From: Mastigias papua | Lineage: Eukaryota; Cnidaria; Scyphozoa; Rhizostomeae; Mastigiidae | NCBI GenBank assembly: GCA_964019165.1 | Contig: OZ025274.1 | Location: 8,862,407-8,926,406, forward strand | Length of the DNA stretch: 64,000 bases | Direction: 5' to 3' | Shown: one piece after another, positions 14,036-28,611 of the stretch | Layout: each line of letters begins with the position of its first letter | How positions within the stretch are numbered: position 1 is the stretch's first letter | The notes under the pieces: generated by a model | What the model saw: the letters and a program-made list of their open reading frames with translations, nothing else | Told to the model about the DNA's origin: nothing | The model's database searches: none | Translations under genes and position numbers: made by a program

Positions 14036-15995
14036 ATGTTTTGGAGGTATTACACACGTACTTATAGTGATTGTAAGCCTTGCATAGTATTGTCAGTTTT
14101 GCGACATGTAAAGCACTTTACAGCTGTATATAGTGTAACCACAGAGACTAAGGCTAATTTTAGTAGGAAACATTGGCGAAACTACTGGAATCGGTGTAAC
14201 CGTAGATGTAAAAGACGTTTAGCGGATGAGATTGACGCAGTTCTACTCAATTTCAATCATACAACAGTATATGCACATATTGGCATTGCTTGTGATGGGC
14301 CTAAAATACGTATGTGTGCAAAGTCTGACAATACAGCAATAACGACAGATCTGATGGTCATATGATATTATAAATGCTAGATTCACTGCAGACATATGCT
14401 TAGATTATGTTTTGGAGCTATTACACACGTACTTATAGTGATTGTAGGCCTTGCATAGTATTGTCAGTTTTGCGACATGTAAAGCACTTTAAAGCTGTAT
14501 ATAGTGTAAAATCAGAGACTAAGGCTAAGGTTAGTAGGAAACATTGGGTAAACTACTGGAATCGGTGTAACCATAGATGTAAAAGACGTTTAGCGGATGA
14601 GATTGACCCATTTCCACTCAATTTCTCTCATACAACAGTATATGCACATATTGGCATTGCTTGTGATGGGCCTAAAATACGTATGTGTGCAAAGTCTGAC
14701 AATACAGCAATGACGACAGATCTCATGGTGATATGATAATATAAATGCTAGATTCACTGCAGGAATATGCTTAGATTATGTTTTGGAGGTATTACACACG
14801 TACTTATAGTGATTGTAAGCCTTGCATAGTATTGTCAGTTTTGCGACATGTAAAGCACTTTACAGCTGTATATAGTGTAAACACAGAGACTAAGGCTAAT
14901 TGTAATAGGAAACATTAGTATTTACTCCTGGCATCGGTGTAACCATAGATGTAAAAGACGTTTAGCGGATGAGATTGACCCATTTCCACTCAATTTCCCT
15001 CATACAACAGTATATGCACATATTGGCATTGCTTGTGATGGGCCTAAAATACGTATGTGTGCAAGGTCTGACAATACAGCAATGACGACAGATCTGATGG
15101 TTATATGATATTTTAAATGCTAGATTCACTGCAGGAATATGCTTAGATTATGTTTTGGAGCTATTACACACGTACTTATAGTGATTGTACGCCTTGCATA
15201 GTAATGTCAGTTTTGCGACATGTAAAGCACTTAAAAGCTGTATATAGTGTAAAAACAGAGAATAAAGCTTATTTTAATAGGAAACATTGGCGAAACTACT
15301 GGAATCGGTGTAACCGTAGATGTAAAAGACGTTTAGCGGATGAGATTGACGCAGTTCTACTCAATTTCAATCATACAACAGTATATGCACATATTGGCAT
15401 TGCTTGTGATGGGCCTAAAATACGTATGTGTGCAAAGTCTGACAATACAGCAATAACGACAGATCTGATGGTCATATGATATTATAAATGCTAGATTCAC
15501 TGCAGACATATGCTTAGAGTATGTTTTGGAGCTATTACACACGTACTTATAGTGATTGTAGGCCTTGCATAGTATTGTCAGTTTTGCGACATGTAAAGCA
15601 CTTTAAAGCTGTATATAGTGTAAAATCAGAGACTAAGGCTAAGGTTAGTAGGAAACATTGGGTAAACTACTGGAATCGGTGTAACCATAGATGTAAAAGA
15701 CGTTTAGCGGATGAGATTGACCCATTTCCACTCAATTTCTCTCATACAACAGTATATGCACATATTGGCATTGCTTGTGATGGGCCTAAAATACGTATGT
15801 GTGCAAAGTCTGACAATACAGCAATGACGACAGATCTCATGGTGATATGATAATATAAATGCTAGATTCACTGCAGGAATATGCTTAGATTATGTTTTGG
15901 AGGTGTTACACACGTACTTATAGTGATTGTAAGCCTTGCATAGTATTGTCAGTTTTGCGACATGTAAAGCACTTTAAAGCTGTATATAGTGTAAA
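14036..15995. repeat. Second trimer block with hybrid entry monomer
   Basis: Monomers at 14036, 14407, 14778, 15150, 15521 and 15892 repeat the A / B / third-type order of 2901-5500. The first copy (14036) is a mosaic. Its 5' part is D type (TGTAAGCC, GTAACCACAGAG) and its 3' part is the 2530 type (TTTTAGTAGG, CATTGGCGAAAC). The block entrance is thus a junction between a C/D array and a trimer array. The copy at 14778 has TTGCTTGTG where its counterparts at 3273 and 4387 have TTGCCTGTG. Confidence 0.85.
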
Positions 15996-18900
15996 CACAG
16001 AGACTAAGGCTAATTGTAATAGGAAACATTAGTATTTACTCCTGGCATCGGTGTAACCATAGATGTAAAAGACGTTTAGCGGATGAGATTGACCCATTTC
16101 CACTCAATTTCCCTCATACAACAGTATATGCACATATTGGCATTGCTTGTGATGGGCCTAAAATACGTATGTGTGCAAAGTCTGACAATACAGCAATAAA
16201 GACAGATCTGATAGTCATATGATAATATAAATGCTAGATTCACTGCAGGAATATGCTTAGATTATGTTTTGGAGGTATTACACACGTACTTATAGTGATT
16301 GTAAGCCTTGCATAGTATTGTCAGTTTTGCGACATGTAAAGCACTTTAAAGCTGTATATAGTGTAACCACAGAGACCAAGGCTAATTTGAATAGGAAAGA
16401 ATAGCTACACTACTGGCATCGGTGTAACAATAGCTGTAAAAGACGTTTAGCGGATGAGATTGACCCATTTCCACGCAATGTTAATCATACAACAGTATAT
16501 GCACATATTGGCATTGCTTGTGATGGGCCTAAAATACGTATGTGTGCAAGGTCTGATAATACAGCAATGACGACAGATGTGATGGTCATATGATATTATA
16601 AATGCTAGATTCACTACAGAAATATGCTTAGATTATGTTTTGGAGCTATGACACACGTACTTATAGTGATTGTAGGCCTTGCATAGTATTGTCAGTTTTG
16701 CGACATGTAAAGCACTTTAAAGCTGTATATAGTGTTACATCAGAGACTAAGGCTAAGGCTAGTAGGAAACATTGGGTAAACTACTGGAATCGGTGTAACC
16801 ATAGATGTAAAAGACGTTTAGCGGATGAGATTGACCCATGTCCACTCAATTTCACTCATACAACAGTATATGCACATATTGGCATTGCTTGTGATGCGCT
16901 TAAAATACGTATGTGTGCAAAGTCTGAGAATACAGCAATAACGACTGATCTTATGGTCATATGATATTATAAATGCTAGATTGAGTGCAGGAATATGCTT
17001 AGATTATGTTTTGGAGCTATTACTCGCGTACTTATAGTGATTGTAGGCCGTCCATAGTAATTTCAGTTTTGCTACATGTAAAGCACTTTAAAGCTGTATA
17101 TAGTGTAAAATCAGAGACTAAGGCTAATTTGAATAGGAAACATTGGCTACACTACTGGCATCGGTGTAAACATAGATGTAAAAGACGTTTAGTGTATGAG
17201 ATTGACGCACTTCCACTCAATTTCACTCATACAACAGTATATGCACATATTGGCATTGCTTGTGATGGGCCTAAAATACGTATGTGTGCAAGGTCTGACA
17301 ATACTGCAATGACGACAGATCTGATGGTCATATGATATTATAAATGCTAGAGTCACTGCAGGAAAATGCTTAGATTATGTTTTGGAGCTATTGTACACGT
17401 ACTTCTAGTGATTGTAGGCCTTGCATAGTATTGTCAGTTTTGCGACATGTAAAGCACTTTAAAGCTGTATATAGAGTAAAATCAGAGACTAAGGCTAATT
17501 TGAGTAGGACACATTGGCTACACTACTGCATCGGTGTAACTATAGATGTAAAAGACGATTATTGTATGAGATTGACGCACCTCCACTCAATTTCAATCAT
17601 TCAACAGTATATACACATATTGGCATTGCCTGTGATGGGCCTAAAATACGTATGTGTGCAAGGTCTGACAATACAGCAATGACGACAGATCTGATGGTCA
17701 TATGAAAATATAAATGCTAGATTCACTGCAGGAATATGCTTAGATTATGTTTTGGAGCTATTGTACACGTACTTCTAGTGATTGTAGGCCTTGCATAGTA
17801 TTGTCAGTTTTGCGACATGTAAAGCACTTTAAAGCTGTATATAGTGTAAAACCAGAAACTAAGTCTAACTTGAGTAGGAAACATTAGTTAAACTACTGGC
17901 ATCGGTGTAACAATAGATGTAAAAGACGTTTAGTGTATGAGATTGACGCACTTCCACTCAATTTCAATCATACAACAGTATATGCACATATTGGCATTGC
18001 TTGTGATGGGCCTAAAATACGTATGTGTGCAAAGTCTGACAATACAGCAATGACGACAGATATGATGGTCATATGATAATATAAATGCTAGATTCACTGC
18101 AGGAATATGCTTAGATTATGTTTTGGAGGTATTACACACGTACTTATAGTGATTGTAAGCCTTGCATAGTATTGTCAGTTTTGCGACATGTAAAGCACTT
18201 TAAAGCTGTATATAGTGTAAAATAAGAGACTAAGGCTAATTTGAATAGGAAAGAATAGCTACACTACTGGCATCGGTGTAACAATAGCTGTAAAAGACGT
18301 TTAGCGGATGAGATTGACGCATTTCCACTCAATTTCAATCATTCAACAGTATATACACATATTGGCATTGCCTGTGATGGGCCTAAAATACGTATGTGTG
18401 CAAGGTCTGACAATACAGCAATGACGACAGATCTGATGGTCATATGAAAATATAATTGCTAGATTCACTGCAGGAATATGCTTAGATTATGTTTTGGAGC
18501 TATTGTACACGTACTTATAGTGATTGTAGGCCTTGCATAGTATTGTCAGTTTTGCGACATGTAAAGCACTTTAAAGCTGTATATAGTGTAAAACCAGAAA
18601 CTAAGTCTAACTTGAGTAGGAAACATTAGTTAAACTACTGGCATCGGTGTAACAATAGATGTAAAAGACGTTTAGTGTATGAGATTGACGCACTTCCACT
18701 CAATTTCAATCATACAACAGTATATGCACATATTGGCATTGCTTGTGATGGGCCTAAAATACGTATGTGTGCAAAGTCTGACAATACAGCAATGACGACA
18801 GATGTGATGGTCATATGATAATATAAATGCTAGATTCACTGCAGGAATATGCTTAGATTATGTTTTGGAGGTATTACACACGTACTTATAGTGATTGTAA

Positions 18901-21900
18901 GCCTTGCATAGTATTGTCAGTTTTGCGACATGTAAAGCACTTTACAGCTGTATATAGTGTAACCACAGAGACTAAGGCTAATTTGAATAGGAAAGAATAG
19001 CTACACTACTGGCATCGGTGTAACAATAGCTGTAAAAGACGTTTAGCGGATGAGATTGACGCATTTCCACTCAGTTTCAATCATTCAACAGTATATACAC
19101 ATATTGGCATTGCTTGTGATGGGCCTAAAATACGTATGTGTGCAAGGTCTGACAATACAGCAATGACGACAGATCTGATGGTCATATGAAAATATAAATG
19201 CTAGATTCACTGCAGGAATATGCTTAGATTATGTTTTGGAGCTATTGTACACGTACTTCTAGTGATTGTAGGCCTTGCATAGTATTGTCAGTTTTGCGAC
19301 ATGTAAAGCACTTTACAGCTGTATATAGTGTAAAACCAGAAACTAAGTCTAACTTGAGTAGGAAACATTAGTTAAACTACTGGCATCGGTGTAACAATAG
19401 ATGTAAAAGACGTTTAGTGTATGAGATTGACGCACTTCCACTCAATTTCAATCATACAACAGTATATGCACATATTGGCATTGCTTGTGATGGGCCTAAA
19501 ATACGTATGTGTGCAAAGTCTGACAATACAGCAATGACGACAGATCTCATGGTCATATGATAACATAGATGCTAGATTCACTGCAGGAATATGCTTAGAT
19601 TATGTTTTTGAGGTATTACACACGTACTTATAGTGATGGTAAGCCTTGCATAGTATTGTCAGTTTTGCGACATGTAAAGCACTTTAAAGCTGTATATAGT
19701 GTAAAATAAGAGACTAAGGCTAATTTGAATAGGAAACATTAGCTACACTACTGGCATCGGTGTAACAATAGCTGTAAAAGACGTTTAGTGTATGAGATTG
19801 ACGCACCTCCATTCAATTTCACTCATACAACAGTATATGCACATATTGGCATTGCTTGTGATGGGCCTAAACTACGTATGTGTGCAAGGTCTGACAATAC
19901 AGCAATGACGATAGATCTGATGGTCATATGATATTATAAATGCTAGATTCACTGCTTGAATATGCTTAGATTATGTTTTGGAGCTATTACACACGTACTT
20001 ATAATGATTGTAGGCCATGCATAGTATTGTCAGTTTTGCGACATGTAAAGCACTTTAAAGCTGTATATAGAGTAAAATCAGAGACTAAGGCTAATTGTAA
20101 TAGGAAACATTGGCTAAACTACTGGCATCGGTGTAACAATAGCTGTAAAAGACGTTTAGTGTATGAGATTGACGCACCTCCATTCAATTTCACTCATACA
20201 ACAGTATATGCACATATTGGCATTGCTTGTGATGGGCCTAAACTACGTATGTGTGCAAGGTCTGACAATACAGCAATGACGATAGATCTGATGGTCATAT
20301 GATATTCTAAATGCTAGATTCACTGCAGGAATATGCTTAGATTATGTTTTGGAGGTATTACACACGTACTTATAGTGATTGTAGGCCTTGCATTGTAATG
20401 TCAGTTTTATGACATGTAAAGCACTTAAAAGCTGTATATAGTGTAAAAACAGAGAATAAAGCTAATTTTAATAGGAAACATTAGTATTCACTCCTGGCAT
20501 CGGTGTAACCATAGATGTAAAAGACGTTTAGTGTATGAGATTGCCGCACTTCCACTCAATTTCAATCATACAACAGTATATGCACATATTGGCATTGCTT
20601 GTGATGGGCCTAAAATACGTATGTGTGCAAGGTCTGACAATACAGCAATGACGACAGATCTCATGGTGATATGATAATATAAATGCTAGATTCAATGCAG
20701 AAATATGCTTAGATTATGTTTCGGAGCTATTACACACGTACTTATAGTGATTGTAGGCCTTGCATAGTATTGTCAGTTTTGCGACATGTAAAGCACTTTA
20801 AAGCTGTATATAGTGTAAAATCAGAGACTAAGGCTAATTTTAGTAGGAAACATTGGCGAAACTACTGGAATCGGTGTAACCGTAGATGTAAAAGACGTTT
20901 AGCGGATGAGATTGACGCAGTTCTACTCAATTTCAATCATACAACAGTATATGCACATATTGGCATTGCTTGTGATGGGCCTAAAATACGTATGTGTGCA
21001 AAGTCTGACAATACAGCAATAACGACAGATCTGATGGTCATATGATATTATAAATGCTAGATTCACTGCAGACATATGCTTAGATTATGTTTTGGAGCTA
21101 TTACACACGTACTTACAGTGATTGTAGGCCTTGCATAGTATTGTCAGTTTTGCGACATGTAAAGCACTTTAAAGCTGTATATAGTGTAAAATCAGAGACT
21201 AAGGCTAAGGTTAGTAGGAAACATTGGGTAAACTACTGGAATCGGTGTAACCATAGATGTAAAAGACGTTTAGCGGATGAGATTGACCCATTTCCACTCA
21301 ATTTCTCTCATACAACAGTATATGCACATATTGGCATTGCTTGTGATGGGCCTAAAATACGTATGTGTGCAAAGTCTGACAATACAGCAATGACGACAGA
21401 TCTCATGGTGATATGATAATATAAATGCTAGATTCACTGCAGGAATATGCTTAGATTATGTTTTGGAGCTATTACACACGTACTTATAGTGATTGTAGGC
21501 CTTGCATAGTATTGTCAGTTTTGCGACATGTAAAGCACTTTAAAGCTGTATATAGTGTAACCACAGAGACTAAGGCTAATTTGAATAGGAAAGAATAGCT
21601 ACACTACTGGCATCGGTGTAACAATAGCTGTAAAAGACGTTTAGCGGATGAGATTGACCCATTTCCACGCAATGTTTATCATACAACAGTATATGCACAT
21701 ATTGGCATTGCTTGTGATGGGCCTAAAATACGTATGTGTGCAAGGTCTGATAATACAGCAATGACGACAGATGTGATGGTCATATGATATTATAAATGCT
21801 AGATTCACTACAGAAATATGCTTAGATTATGTTTTGGAGCTATGACACACGTACTTATAGTGATTGTAGGCCTTGCATAGTATTGTCAGTTTTGCGACAT

Positions 21901-22303
21901 GTAAAGCACTTTAAAGCTGTATATAGTGTTAAATCAGAGACTAAGGCTAAGGCTAGTAGGAAACATTGGGTAAACTACTGGAATCGGTGTAACCATAGAT
22001 GTAAAAGACGTTTAGCGGATGAGATTGACCCATGTCCACTCAATTTCACTCATACAACAGTATATGCACATATTGGCATTGCTTGTGATGCGCTTAAAAT
22101 ACGTATGTGTGCAAAGTCTGAGAATACAGCAATAACGACTGATCTTATGGTCATATGATATTATAAATGCTAGATTGAGTGCAGGAATATGCTTAGATTA
22201 TGTTTTGGAGCTATTACTCGCGTACTTATAGTGATTGTAGGCCGTCCATAGTAATTTCAGTTTTGCTACATGTAAAGCACTTTAAAGCTGTATATAGTGT
22301 AAA
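15996..22303. repeat. 6308-bp (17-monomer) tandem duplication, copy 1
   Basis: Every diagnostic site compared recurs 6308 bp downstream. Shared rare variants include AGACCAAGG (16374/22682), GTGTAAACATAG (17166/23474), a missing G in CTACTGCATCGG (about 17528/23836), TATAATTGC (18453/24761), CTCAGTTTC (19070/25378), ATTGCCGCAC (20541/26849) and CTTACAGTG (21112/27420). Contained monomers are the 3' part of 15892, then 16264, E1 16635, E2 17006, E3 17377 (370 bp), C/D and related copies 17747-19230, 19231, 19602, 19973, 20344 (372 bp), 20716, 21087, 21458, 21829 and the 5' part of 22200. The left limit is the homologue of the junction inside 22200. Confidence 0.92.
17377..17746. repeat. 370-bp E3 monomer with one-base deletion
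   Basis: This E3 copy reads CTACTGCATCGG where other E3 copies (8471, 28879, 33332, 35559, 40383, 47433) read CTACTGGCATCGG. The lost G shortens the monomer to 370 bp and shifts the satellite ORF frame. The same lesion is present in the copy at 23685-24054. It therefore arose before the 6308-bp duplication or was copied by it. Confidence 0.9.
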
Positions 22304-25300
22304 CACAGAGACTAAGGCTAATTGTAATAGGAAACATTAGTATTTACTCCTGGCATCGGTGTAACCATAGATGTAAAAGACGTTTAGCGGATGAGATTGA
22401 CCCATTTCCACTCAATTTCCCTCATACAACAGTATATGCACATATTGGCATTGCTTGTGATGGGCCTAAAATACGTATGTGTGCAAAGTCTGACAATACA
22501 GCAATAAAGACAGATCTGATAGTCATATGATAATATAAATGCTAGATTCACTGCAGGAATATGCTTAGATTATGTTTTGGAGGTATTACACACGTACTTA
22601 TAGTGATTGTAAGCCTTGCATAGTATTGTCAGTTTTGCGACATGTAAAGCACTTTAAAGCTGTATATAGTGTAACCACAGAGACCAAGGCTAATTTGAAT
22701 AGGAAAGAATAGCTACACTACTGGCATCGGTGTAACAATAGCTGTAAAAGACGTTTAGCGGATGAGATTGACCCATTTCCACGCAATGTTAATCATACAA
22801 CAGTATATGCACATATTGGCATTGCTTGTGATGGGCCTAAAATACGTATGTGTGCAAGGTCTGATAATACAGCAATGACGACAGATGTGATGGTCATATG
22901 ATATTATAAATGCTAGATTCACTACAGAAATATGCTTAGATTATGTTTTGGAGCTATGACACACGTACTTATAGTGATTGTAGGCCTTGCATAGTATTGT
23001 CAGTTTTGCGACATGTAAAGCACTTTAAAGCTGTATATAGTGTTACATCAGAGACTAAGGCTAAGGCTAGTAGGAAACATTGGGTAAACTACTGGAATCG
23101 GTGTAACCATAGATGTAAAAGACGTTTAGCGGATGAGATTGACCCATGTCCACTCAATTTCACTCATACAACAGTATATGCACATATTGGCATTGCTTGT
23201 GATGCGCTTAAAATACGTATGTGTGCAAAGTCTGAGAATACAGCAATAACGACTGATCTTATGGTCATATGATATTATAAATGCTAGATTGAGTGCAGGA
23301 ATATGCTTAGATTATGTTTTGGAGCTATTACTCGCGTACTTATAGTGATTGTAGGCCGTCCATAGTAATTTCAGTTTTGCTACATGTAAAGCACTTTAAA
23401 GCTGTATATAGTGTAAAATCAGAGACTAAGGCTAATTTGAATAGGAAACATTGGCTACACTACTGGCATCGGTGTAAACATAGATGTAAAAGACGTTTAG
23501 TGTATGAGATTGACGCACTTCCACTCAATTTCACTCATACAACAGTATATGCACATATTGGCATTGCTTGTGATGGGCCTAAAATACGTATGTGTGCAAG
23601 GTCTGACAATACTGCAATGACGACAGATCTGATGGTCATATGATATTATAAATGCTAGAGTCACTGCAGGAAAATGCTTAGATTATGTTTTGGAGCTATT
23701 GTACACGTACTTCTAGTGATTGTAGGCCTTGCATAGTATTGTCAGTTTTGCGACATGTAAAGCACTTTAAAGCTGTATATAGAGTAAAATCAGAGACTAA
23801 GGCTAATTTGAGTAGGACACATTGGCTACACTACTGCATCGGTGTAACTATAGATGTAAAAGACGATTATTGTATGAGATTGACGCACCTCCACTCAATT
23901 TCAATCATTCAACAGTATATACACATATTGGCATTGCCTGTGATGGGCCTAAAATACGTATGTGTGCAAGGTCTGACAATACAGCAATGACGACAGATCT
24001 GATGGTCATATGAAAATATAAATGCTAGATTCACTGCAGGAATATGCTTAGATTATGTTTTGGAGCTATTGTACACGTACTTCTAGTGATTGTAGGCCTT
24101 GCATAGTATTGTCAGTTTTGCGACATGTAAAGCACTTTAAAGCTGTATATAGTGTAAAACCAGAAACTAAGTCTAACTTGAGTAGGAAACATTAGTTAAA
24201 CTACTGGCATCGGTGTAACAATAGATGTAAAAGACGTTTAGTGTATGAGATTGACGCACTTCCACTCAATTTCAATCATACAACAGTATATGCACATATT
24301 GGCATTGCTTGTGATGGGCCTAAAATACGTATGTGTGCAAAGTCTGACAATACAGCAATGACGACAGATATGATGGTCATATGATAATATAAATGCTAGA
24401 TTCACTGCAGGAATATGCTTAGATTATGTTTTGGAGGTATTACACACGTACTTATAGTGATTGTAAGCCTTGCATAGTATTGTCAGTTTTGCGACATGTA
24501 AAGCACTTTAAAGCTGTATATAGTGTAAAATAAGAGACTAAGGCTAATTTGAATAGGAAAGAATAGCTACACTACTGGCATCGGTGTAACAATAGCTGTA
24601 AAAGACGTTTAGCGGATGAGATTGACGCATTTCCACTCAATTTCAATCATTCAACAGTATATACACATATTGGCATTGCCTGTGATGGGCCTAAAATACG
24701 TATGTGTGCAAGGTCTGACAATACAGCAATGACGACAGATCTGATGGTCATATGAAAATATAATTGCTAGATTCACTGCAGGAATATGCTTAGATTATGT
24801 TTTGGAGCTATTGTACACGTACTTATAGTGATTGTAGGCCTTGCATAGTATTGTCAGTTTTGCGACATGTAAAGCACTTTAAAGCTGTATATAGTGTAAA
24901 ACCAGAAACTAAGTCTAACTTGAGTAGGAAACATTAGTTAAACTACTGGCATCGGTGTAACAATAGATGTAAAAGACGTTTAGTGTATGAGATTGACGCA
25001 CTTCCACTCAATTTCAATCATACAACAGTATATGCACATATTGGCATTGCTTGTGATGGGCCTAAAATACGTATGTGTGCAAAGTCTGACAATACAGCAA
25101 TGACGACAGATGTGATGGTCATATGATAATATAAATGCTAGATTCACTGCAGGAATATGCTTAGATTATGTTTTGGAGGTATTACACACGTACTTATAGT
25201 GATTGTAAGCCTTGCATAGTATTGTCAGTTTTGCGACATGTAAAGCACTTTACAGCTGTATATAGTGTAACCACAGAGACTAAGGCTAATTTGAATAGGA

Positions 25301-28300
25301 AAGAATAGCTACACTACTGGCATCGGTGTAACAATAGCTGTAAAAGACGTTTAGCGGATGAGATTGACGCATTTCCACTCAGTTTCAATCATTCAACAGT
25401 ATATACACATATTGGCATTGCTTGTGATGGGCCTAAAATACGTATGTGTGCAAGGTCTGACAATACAGCAATGACGACAGATCTGATGGTCATATGAAAA
25501 TATAAATGCTAGATTCACTGCAGGAATATGCTTAGATTATGTTTTGGAGCTATTGTACACGTACTTCTAGTGATTGTAGGCCTTGCATAGTATTGTCAGT
25601 TTTGCGACATGTAAAGCACTTTACAGCTGTATATAGTGTAAAACCAGAAACTAAGTCTAACTTGAGTAGGAAACATTAGTTAAACTACTGGCATCGGTGT
25701 AACAATAGATGTAAAAGACGTTTAGTGTATGAGATTGACGCACTTCCACTCAATTTCAATCATACAACAGTATATGCACATATTGGCATTGCTTGTGATG
25801 GGCCTAAAATACGTATGTGTGCAAAGTCTGACAATACAGCAATGACGACAGATCTCATGGTCATATGATAACATAGATGCTAGATTCACTGCAGGAATAT
25901 GCTTAGATTATGTTTTTGAGGTATTACACACGTACTTATAGTGATGGTAAGCCTTGCATAGTATTGTCAGTTTTGCGACATGTAAAGCACTTTAAAGCTG
26001 TATATAGTGTAAAATAAGAGACTAAGGCTAATTTGAATAGGAAACATTAGCTACACTACTGGCATCGGTGTAACAATAGCTGTAAAAGACGTTTAGTGTA
26101 TGAGATTGACGCACCTCCATTCAATTTCACTCATACAACAGTATATGCACATATTGGCATTGCTTGTGATGGGCCTAAACTACGTATGTGTGCAAGGTCT
26201 GACAATACAGCAATGACGATAGATCTGATGGTCATATGATATTATAAATGCTAGATTCACTGCTTGAATATGCTTAGATTATGTTTTGGAGCTATTACAC
26301 ACGTACTTATAATGATTGTAGGCCATGCATAGTATTGTCAGTTTTGCGACATGTAAAGCACTTTAAAGCTGTATATAGAGTAAAATCAGAGACTAAGGCT
26401 AATTGTAATAGGAAACATTGGCTAAACTACTGGCATCGGTGTAACAATAGCTGTAAAAGACGTTTAGTGTATGAGATTGACGCACCTCCATTCAATTTCA
26501 CTCATACAACAGTATATGCACATATTGGCATTGCTTGTGATGGGCCTAAACTACGTATGTGTGCAAGGTCTGACAATACAGCAATGACGATAGATCTGAT
26601 GGTCATATGATATTCTAAATGCTAGATTCACTGCAGGAATATGCTTAGATTATGTTTTGGAGGTATTACACACGTACTTATAGTGATTGTAGGCCTTGCA
26701 TTGTAATGTCAGTTTTATGACATGTAAAGCACTTAAAAGCTGTATATAGTGTAAAAACAGAGAATAAAGCTAATTTTAATAGGAAACATTAGTATTCACT
26801 CCTGGCATCGGTGTAACCATAGATGTAAAAGACGTTTAGTGTATGAGATTGCCGCACTTCCACTCAATTTCAATCATACAACAGTATATGCACATATTGG
26901 CATTGCTTGTGATGGGCCTAAAATACGTATGTGTGCAAGGTCTGACAATACAGCAATGACGACAGATCTCATGGTGATATGATAATATAAATGCTAGATT
27001 CAATGCAGAAATATGCTTAGATTATGTTTCGGAGCTATTACACACGTACTTATAGTGATTGTAGGCCTTGCATAGTATTGTCAGTTTTGCGACATGTAAA
27101 GCACTTTAAAGCTGTATATAGTGTAAAATCAGAGACTAAGGCTAATTTTAGTAGGAAACATTGGCGAAACTACTGGAATCGGTGTAACCGTAGATGTAAA
27201 AGACGTTTAGCGGATGAGATTGACGCAGTTCTACTCAATTTCAATCATACAACAGTATATGCACATATTGGCATTGCTTGTGATGGGCCTAAAATACGTA
27301 TGTGTGCAAAGTCTGACAATACAGCAATAACGACAGATCTGATGGTCATATGATATTATAAATGCTAGATTCACTGCAGACATATGCTTAGATTATGTTT
27401 TGGAGCTATTACACACGTACTTACAGTGATTGTAGGCCTTGCATAGTATTGTCAGTTTTGCGACATGTAAAGCACTTTAAAGCTGTATATAGTGTAAAAT
27501 CAGAGACTAAGGCTAAGGTTAGTAGGAAACATTGGGTAAACTACTGGAATCGGTGTAACCATAGATGTAAAAGACGTTTAGCGGATGAGATTGACCCATT
27601 TCCACTCAATTTCTCTCATACAACAGTATATGCACATATTGGCATTGCTTGTGATGGGCCTAAAATACGTATGTGTGCAAAGTCTGACAATACAGCAATG
27701 ACGACAGATCTCATGGTGATATGATAATATAAATGCTAGATTCACTGCAGGAATATGCTTAGATTATGTTTTGGAGCTATTACACACGTACTTATAGTGA
27801 TTGTAGGCCTTGCATAGTATTGTCAGTTTTGCGACATGTAAAGCACTTTAAAGCTGTATATAGTGTAACCACAGAGACTAAGGCTAATTTGAATAGGAAA
27901 GAATAGCTACACTACTGGCATCGGTGTAACAATAGCTGTAAAAGACGTTTAGCGGATGAGATTGACCCATTTCCACGCAATGTTTATCATACAACAGTAT
28001 ATGCACATATTGGCATTGCTTGTGATGGGCCTAAAATACGTATGTGTGCAAGGTCTGATAATACAGCAATGACGACAGATGTGATGGTCATATGATATTA
28101 TAAATGCTAGATTCACTACAGAAATATGCTTAGATTATGTTTTGGAGCTATGACACACGTACTTATAGTGATTGTAGGCCTTGCATAGTATTGTCAGTTT
28201 TGCGACATGTAAAGCACTTTAAAGCTGTATATAGTGTTAAATCAGAGACTAAGGCTAAGGCTAGTAGGAAACATTGGGTAAACTACTGGAATCGGTGTAA

Positions 28301-28611
28301 CCATAGATGTAAAAGACGTTTAGCGGATGAGATTGACCCATGTCCACTCAATTTCACTCATACAACAGTATATGCACATATTGGCATTGCTTGTGATGCG
28401 CTTAAAATACGTATGTGTGCAAAGTCTGAGAATACAGCAATAACGACTGATCTTATGGTCATATGATATTATAAATGCTAGATTGAGTGCAGGAATATGC
28501 TTAGATTATGTTTTGGAGCTATTACTCGCGTACTTATAGTGATTGTAGGCCGTCCATAGTAATTTCAGTTTTGCTACATGTAAAGCACTTTAAAGCTGTA
28601 TATAGTGTAAA
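22304..28611. repeat. 6308-bp (17-monomer) tandem duplication, copy 2
   Basis: This copy begins inside monomer 22200. That monomer starts as E2 (ACTCGCG, TTGCTACATG, last E2-specific base at 22267) and continues as type B (GTAAACACAGAG from about 22301, TAGTATTTACTCC). The exchange point therefore lies between 22268 and 22303. The copy ends at the matching place in monomer 28508, where normal E2 sequence (GTAAAATCAGAG) continues. I found no difference from copy 1 at the sites checked, so the event looks recent or the copies have been homogenised. An assembly duplication is the main alternative. Confidence 0.92.

Noticed and set aside
17514..17705. 63-codon ORF in the E3 copy, repeated at 23822-24013
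   Set aside because: It is only the downstream half of the satellite frame, restored by an internal start after the one-base deletion in this monomer.
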